This document shows, in pieces, positions 6,619 through 8,718 of a DNA stretch of 8,718 nucleotides. Both the position numbers and the translations under genes were made by a program. This DNA comes from CAYUNT01 sp964446285. Its GTDB lineage: Bacteria > Sumerlaeota > Sumerlaeia > SLMS01 > CAYUNT01. Within the stretch, counting starts at the first letter, position 1; every line of letters begins with the position of its first letter. Under the pieces are notes generated by a model that saw nothing but the letters and a program-made list of their open reading frames with translations, ran no database searches and had not been told where the DNA came from. Location: the NCBI GenBank assembly GCA_964446285.1, contig CAYUNT010000190.1, positions 1 through 8,718 of the forward strand. Direction: 5' to 3'.

Positions 6619-7089
6619 CTATTCCGTCTTGAATGGCAGAAGGGCCACATGGCGGGCGCGCTTGATCGCCGTTGTCAGCATACGCTGATGTTTGGCGCAG
6701 GTTCCCGTCACACGGCGCGGAAGAATTTTCCCCCGGTCTGAGATGAAACGGCGCAACAAGGACGCATCCTTGTAGTCGATCCATTCCGCTTTGGTCTGGC
6801 AGAAAAAACATACTTTGCGGCGAGTGAAACGGCGGCGTTTGCCACCCGGACCGCCACGCCCCCCAGGGCCACCGCCATCGCGATCTCCCCCACCGCGAGG
6901 GCCGCCGCGTCCACCGGAGTAACGTCCGCCGCGATCGCCACCACGGTCGCCACCGCGATCACCACGGTCGCCACCGCGGTCGCTATAACGGCCCGCGCCC
7001 TCCGGCGCTTCCTTGGCGGCGTAACTGCGCGATTCGCCACCGGAGTCTCCTGCCGGAACAAAATCCGGCGCGTGTTTTTCCTCGTTCAT
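6619..7089 (-). CDS. rpsR: 30S ribosomal protein bS18 with RGG-rich N-terminal extension
   Basis: bS18 binds the 30S platform together with bS6. The conserved domain is confined to residues about 88-156: RKVCFFCQTK, IDYKD (104-108), LLRRFISDRGKILPRRVTGT (111-130), AKHQR, AIKRARHVALLPF. C94, C97, C131 and H134 are placed like the metal ligands of the zinc-binding (C+) form of bS18. The first ~87 residues are an extension not typical of the family (usual length 75-90 aa in total), rich in Arg, Gly and Asp, with DRGG repeats at about 37-55 and further RGG units to 83, ending in GGKRRRF. Such RGG tracts can bind RNA, but a function here is inference. The start is supported by AAGG (7096-7099) 6 nt before the ATG at 7087-7089. 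The upstream gap carries a terminator and a hairpin that may bind S6:S18. Confidence 0.96.
   Translation of the reverse strand: MNEEKHAPDFVPAGDSGGESRSYAAKEAPEGAGRYSDRGGDRGDRGGDRGGDRGGRYSGGRGGPRGGGDRDGGGPGGRGGPGGKRRRFTRRKVCFFCQTKAEWIDYKDASLLRRFISDRGKILPRRVTGTCAKHQRMLTTAIKRARHVALLPFKTE
6941..6982. repeat. 21-bp tandem repeat in the RGG tract of rpsR
   Basis: CCACGGTCGCCACCGCG occurs at 6941-6957 and again at 6962-6978, a 21-bp period, with degenerate copies on both sides. It encodes seven-residue units of the DRGGDRG type in the bS18 extension. The in-frame period means copy-number changes would alter extension length without a frameshift. Confidence 0.8.
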
Positions 7090-7111
7090 GACTATCCTTC
7101 CTTTTTAAGGA

Positions 7112-7140
7112 CCTCCCGCAAGTGCGGTTCAGCGGGAAGG
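7112..7140 (-). promoter_or_regulatory. Hairpin upstream of rpsR; candidate S6:S18 complex-binding motif
   Basis: On the minus strand, CCTTCCCGC (7140-7132) can pair with GCGGGAGG (7119-7112) with one bulged T. The loop is TGAACCGCACTT. Within it an alternative inner hairpin, CCGC-ACTT-GCGG (7127-7116), competes with the outer stem. The nine bases TGAACCGCA (plus-strand TGCGGTTCA, 7123-7131) are repeated exactly in the rpsF leader hairpin. Published S6:S18 leader motifs present a CCG between a stem and a hairpin, which this can mimic. It ends about 9 nt before the rpsR Shine-Dalgarno, so protein binding could block translation of rpsR. The assignment as an S6:S18 site is inference. Confidence 0.5.
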
Positions 7141-7162
7141 TGTATCTTTATCCGATTGATTG

Positions 7163-7190
7163 AAAAAAATCCCGAACCGCTTTCTCGGGA
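7163..7190 (-). terminator. Intrinsic terminator between ssb and rpsR
   Basis: On the minus strand TCCCGA (7190-7185) pairs with TCGGGA (7175-7170) around a 9-nt loop, and the stem is followed by seven T (7169-7163). It begins 49 nt after the ssb stop. A strong GC hairpin, GCGCGG-CTTG-CCGCGC (7212-7197), lies between. The stem is only six pairs, so partial read-through into rpsR-rplI is likely. Confidence 0.6.
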
Positions 7191-7196
7191 GTATGA

Positions 7197-7212
7197 GCGC
7201 GGCAAGCCGCGC
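7197..7212 (-). other. GC-rich hairpin just after ssb
   Basis: GCGCGG and CCGCGC pair perfectly (six G-C pairs) around the tetraloop CTTG, 27 nt after the ssb stop codon on the minus strand. No T-run follows directly. It may protect the ssb mRNA 3' end or assist the terminator at 7163-7190. Confidence 0.5.
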
Positions 7213-7239
7213 CTTGCATTCACCTTGCTGATCTTGCGG

Positions 7240-7923
7240 TCAGAAGGGCAGATCGTTGTCCGTTCCGCCCGATGGCGCATCCGAGGAATAATCGTCGATG
7301 GACGGCCCGGCGGCGGCAGATTCATCGGGAAATGGAGCAGGCTGGCCTTTGCGCGCGGAAGGAGCATAGCCTCCGTAACCTGGACGGTTCGGCGGCGATC
7401 CCGCAGGCGCGCCCGATTGAGAACGGGGAGGATTTGCGGAAGGTGATCCGCTCCAGGCCGAAGGCGCCTGAGGGGCGCTGCGAGCAGGCCCATTGGGCGA
7501 GGAACCGCCGTAAGAGGATTCTTCGCCTTCCGACGGCGCGCCTTCCATTTCAGTCTGGCGGCCTTCGGCGCCTCCCGCCGCCCCGGCGGGTTTGGAATCG
7601 GCAAACTGCACCCGCTCCGCGACGATCAGGATTTCATTTCGATTCTGGCCATCCTGTGTCTTGTAGGAATTCATGCGCAGGCGGCCTTCAACCAAAACAC
7701 GCCGTCCCTTGCGCAAATACTCCTGGCAGAATTCCGCCGTCCGGTTCCATGCCTCCACATTGATGAAAAGAGGATCGTCGCGTAGTTCACCGGTCTTGGT
7801 GTCTTTGTAACGCCGGTTGGCAGCCAGACGCAGTTTCGACACCGCTGTGCCCGAGGGCAAATAGCGGGTATCGGGGTCCTGCGTAAGATTTCCAGCCAGG
7901 AAAACGCGATTCATATCGATCAT
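7240..7923 (-). CDS. ssb: Single-stranded DNA-binding protein
   Basis: SSB coats single-stranded DNA as a tetramer during replication, repair and recombination. It is 227 aa. The OB-fold is at residues about 4-108: MNRVFLAGNLTQDPDTRYLP (4-23), FINVEAWNRTAEFCQEYLRK (53-72) with W59 matching the DNA-stacking Trp54 of E. coli SSB, and RRVLVEGRL (74-82). Residues about 110-221 form a Gly/Ser/Pro/Ala-rich linker, longer than in E. coli SSB (178 aa in total). The last six residues DNDLPF (222-227) are the conserved acidic tip that recruits partner proteins. The ATG at 7921-7923 has GGAGG (7931-7935) 7 nt upstream; an internal ATG three codons later is a poorer choice. It lies 122 nt after rpsF, a gap holding a short hairpin (8014-8032, stem with loop TTTT on the minus strand) but no T-run terminator. 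Confidence 0.97.
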   Translation of the reverse strand: MIDMNRVFLAGNLTQDPDTRYLPSGTAVSKLRLAANRRYKDTKTGELRDDPLFINVEAWNRTAEFCQEYLRKGRRVLVEGRLRMNSYKTQDGQNRNEILIVAERVQFADSKPAGAAGGAEGRQTEMEGAPSEGEESSYGGSSPNGPARSAPQAPSAWSGSPSANPPRSQSGAPAGSPPNRPGYGGYAPSARKGQPAPFPDESAAAGPSIDDYSSDAPSGGTDNDLPF

Positions 7924-8045
7924 GGCATGGCCTCCGGATTCGAATGCGGGGCTGAATTGCGAAAATTCCGCGCCGCGAGGTTCCCGGATCGTTCCCGCTC
8001 CATTTTGCAGGCCGCCGCGCTAAAAAGCGGGCGTCTGAAAAAGAG

Positions 8046-8477
8046 CTATTCGGCGGAGGAATCCACTTCGGGAGCCTTTGTTCCCTCGGGAGAAGCTTCT
8101 GCCGCGTTCGCTCCAGATTCCGGCGTCTCGGCCGCGGGGGCCGCGGGCCCTGGAGCCGGATGCGGCATAACGCCTTTGGACTTCCCGATTACGGCGCGCG
8201 TTACCAGGTGCCGCAACACGGTTTCCTCGATCTTGCAATGTCGTTCGAGTTCCGAAAGACAAATGCCCACCGACGGAGCGTCAAATTGCACCAGGGCGTA
8301 AACTCCCTCACGCTGCTTGCCGATTTGATACGCCAAGCGGCGCTTGCCCCAGATTTCTTCCGTCCGGATTTCACCGCCGTTTTTTGCGATAACCTTTTTC
8401 AGTTCGGCGAGTTTGTCGCGGTGCTGCTGTTCAGTAAGCTGTGGGGTGTGGACAACAACGAGTTCGTAGGTGACCAA
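8046..8477 (-). CDS. rpsF: 30S ribosomal protein bS6 with acidic C-terminal tail; TTG start
   Basis: bS6 assembles with bS18 on the 30S platform. The conserved domain occupies residues about 1-100: TYELVVVHTPQLTEQQ (3-18), GGEIRTEEIWGKRRLAYQI (34-52) with the hallmark W-GKR-LAY, GVYALVQFDA (58-67), and RHLVTRAV (89-96). Residues about 105-143 form an Ala/Pro/Glu-rich tail ending DSSAE; many bS6 proteins carry a tail, often acidic. No ATG or GTG is available in frame. The TTG at 8475-8477 is chosen because GGAGG (8487-8491) lies 9 nt before it and the protein then begins MVTYELV like its family; the TTG at 8481-8483 (MTLVTYELV) would leave only 3 nt. It is the first gene of the minus-strand block, behind a 240-nt leader with a candidate S6:S18 hairpin. 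Confidence 0.95.
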   Translation of the reverse strand: MVTYELVVVHTPQLTEQQHRDKLAELKKVIAKNGGEIRTEEIWGKRRLAYQIGKQREGVYALVQFDAPSVGICLSELERHCKIEETVLRHLVTRAVIGKSKGVMPHPAPGPAAPAAETPESGANAAEASPEGTKAPEVDSSAE

Positions 8478-8486
8478 CGTCAATCA

Positions 8487-8492
8487 CCTCCC
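8487..8492 (-). promoter_or_regulatory. Strong ribosome binding site for rpsF
   Basis: Reads GGGAGG, continuing TGA, on the minus strand. Its position favours the TTG at 8477 over the TTG at 8483. The candidate S6:S18 hairpin ends 11 nt upstream, close enough for a bound protein complex to hinder ribosomes. Confidence 0.75.
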
Positions 8493-8503
8493 TTCGGACA
8501 TTG

Positions 8504-8535
8504 GCCCATGAAAGCCGAACATGCGGTTCATGGGC
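8504..8535 (-). promoter_or_regulatory. rpsF leader hairpin; candidate S6:S18 complex-binding motif
   Basis: On the minus strand GCCCATGAA (8535-8527) pairs perfectly with TTCATGGGC (8512-8504), a 9-bp stem. CCG follows the 5' strand immediately (8526-8524), then the segment CATGTTCGGCT (8523-8513), in which CGG can pair with the CCG or a small GC/GC hairpin can form. A CCG displayed between a stem and an apical hairpin directly upstream of rpsF is the published description of the S6:S18 complex-binding motif used for autoregulation. The position, 11 nt before the Shine-Dalgarno, fits. A covariance-model match has not been run. Confidence 0.65.
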
Positions 8536-8543
8536 AGGGATGG

Positions 8544-8562
8544 CTTGCGCTATTTGCACAAG
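8544..8562 (-). other. Second hairpin in the rpsF leader
   Basis: On the minus strand CTTGTGC and GCGCAAG form seven pairs (one G-U) around the loop AAATA. It lies just upstream of the candidate S6:S18 hairpin and downstream of a GC-rich stretch containing CCGGCCGG. Its role is unknown. Confidence 0.4.
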
Positions 8563-8615
8563 GGGCCGGCCGGAGAATCGCGGCACGCGCGAACCCGTTA
8601 TACCGGCCAAGCGAT

Positions 8616-8647
8616 AATCTATGATTTTTCTTGCACCGAGGCGTCAA
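8616..8647 (-). promoter_or_regulatory. Possible promoter of the rpsF operon
   Basis: TTGACG (minus strand, 8647-8642) matches five of six bases of a -35 box and follows a run of eight A. TAGATT (8621-8616) is a possible -10, but the 20-bp spacer is longer than usual. Start of transcription near 8609 would give a leader of about 130 nt holding the hairpins at 8544-8562 and 8504-8535. The remaining bases to the window end (8648-8718) show no gene or clear signal. Confidence 0.4.
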
Positions 8648-8718
8648 CCGCTTTTTTTTGAATCACGGGAGCAACAGGAACATGGTGCCCCTTTGGTTTA
8701 GGATTATTGCATATATCC

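Noticed and set aside
6900..6990. Regularly spaced repeats that could suggest a CRISPR array
   Set aside because: The 21-bp units are contiguous, in frame within rpsR and encode DRGG repeats; there are no unique spacers.
8648..8718. Possible terminator or gene start at the right edge
   Set aside because: A T8 run (plus strand 8652-8659) and an AT-rich end are present, but no stable stem precedes the T-run and no open frame can be supported in the remaining bases.

Overview
The window looks like core-genome DNA of a GC-rich, Gram-negative-type bacterium. It carries ribosomal protein and ssb genes in the near-universal order rpsF-ssb-rpsR-rplI, plus an LptF/LptG-type lipopolysaccharide-export permease, which implies an outer membrane. 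Most proteins carry long Ala/Pro/Ser/Gly-rich tails or inserts, and palindromic repeats sit at gene ends. This style suggests an uncultured lineage near the PVC group or a candidate phylum such as Sumerlaeota, but that is an impression only; nothing here fixes the taxonomy.

Layout. Plus strand, left part: the possible C-terminal end of an unidentified gene (1-207), an RlmD/RumA-type 23S rRNA m5U methyltransferase (223-1797) whose last 27 codons lie inside a palindromic repeat (1714-1811), a 215-nt leader, and a divergent CofG-like radical SAM protein (2027-3202). A second, unrelated palindromic element (3223-3311) fills much of the convergent gap. Minus strand, right part, in transcription order: rpsF (8477-8046), ssb (7923-7240), an intergenic control region with a terminator and a hairpin, rpsR (7089-6619), rplI (6513-5866), an LptF/LptG permease (5730-4600), a low-molecular-weight tyrosine/arginine phosphatase (4592-3888) and rpiB (3891-3433). 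The last three are tightly packed (7-bp gap, then a 4-bp ATGA overlap).

How it works together. The minus-strand block supplies two 30S proteins that bind as a pair (bS6, bS18), the 50S protein bL9 and SSB. Envelope biogenesis and pentose-phosphate genes follow. The most interesting signal is regulatory: hairpins displaying the same nine bases, TGAACCGCA, occur just upstream of both rpsF and rpsR. They resemble the published S6:S18 complex-binding leader motif (a CCG presented between a stem and a hairpin). The rpsR copy follows an apparent intrinsic terminator behind ssb, so the operon may be split into two units, each sensing free S6:S18. Other points worth a second look are the repeat that supplies the 3' end and stop codon of the methyltransferase gene, the orphan CofG-like gene bracketed by two different repeats, a phosphatase P-loop with unusual substitutions, and an RGG-rich N-terminal extension on bS18.
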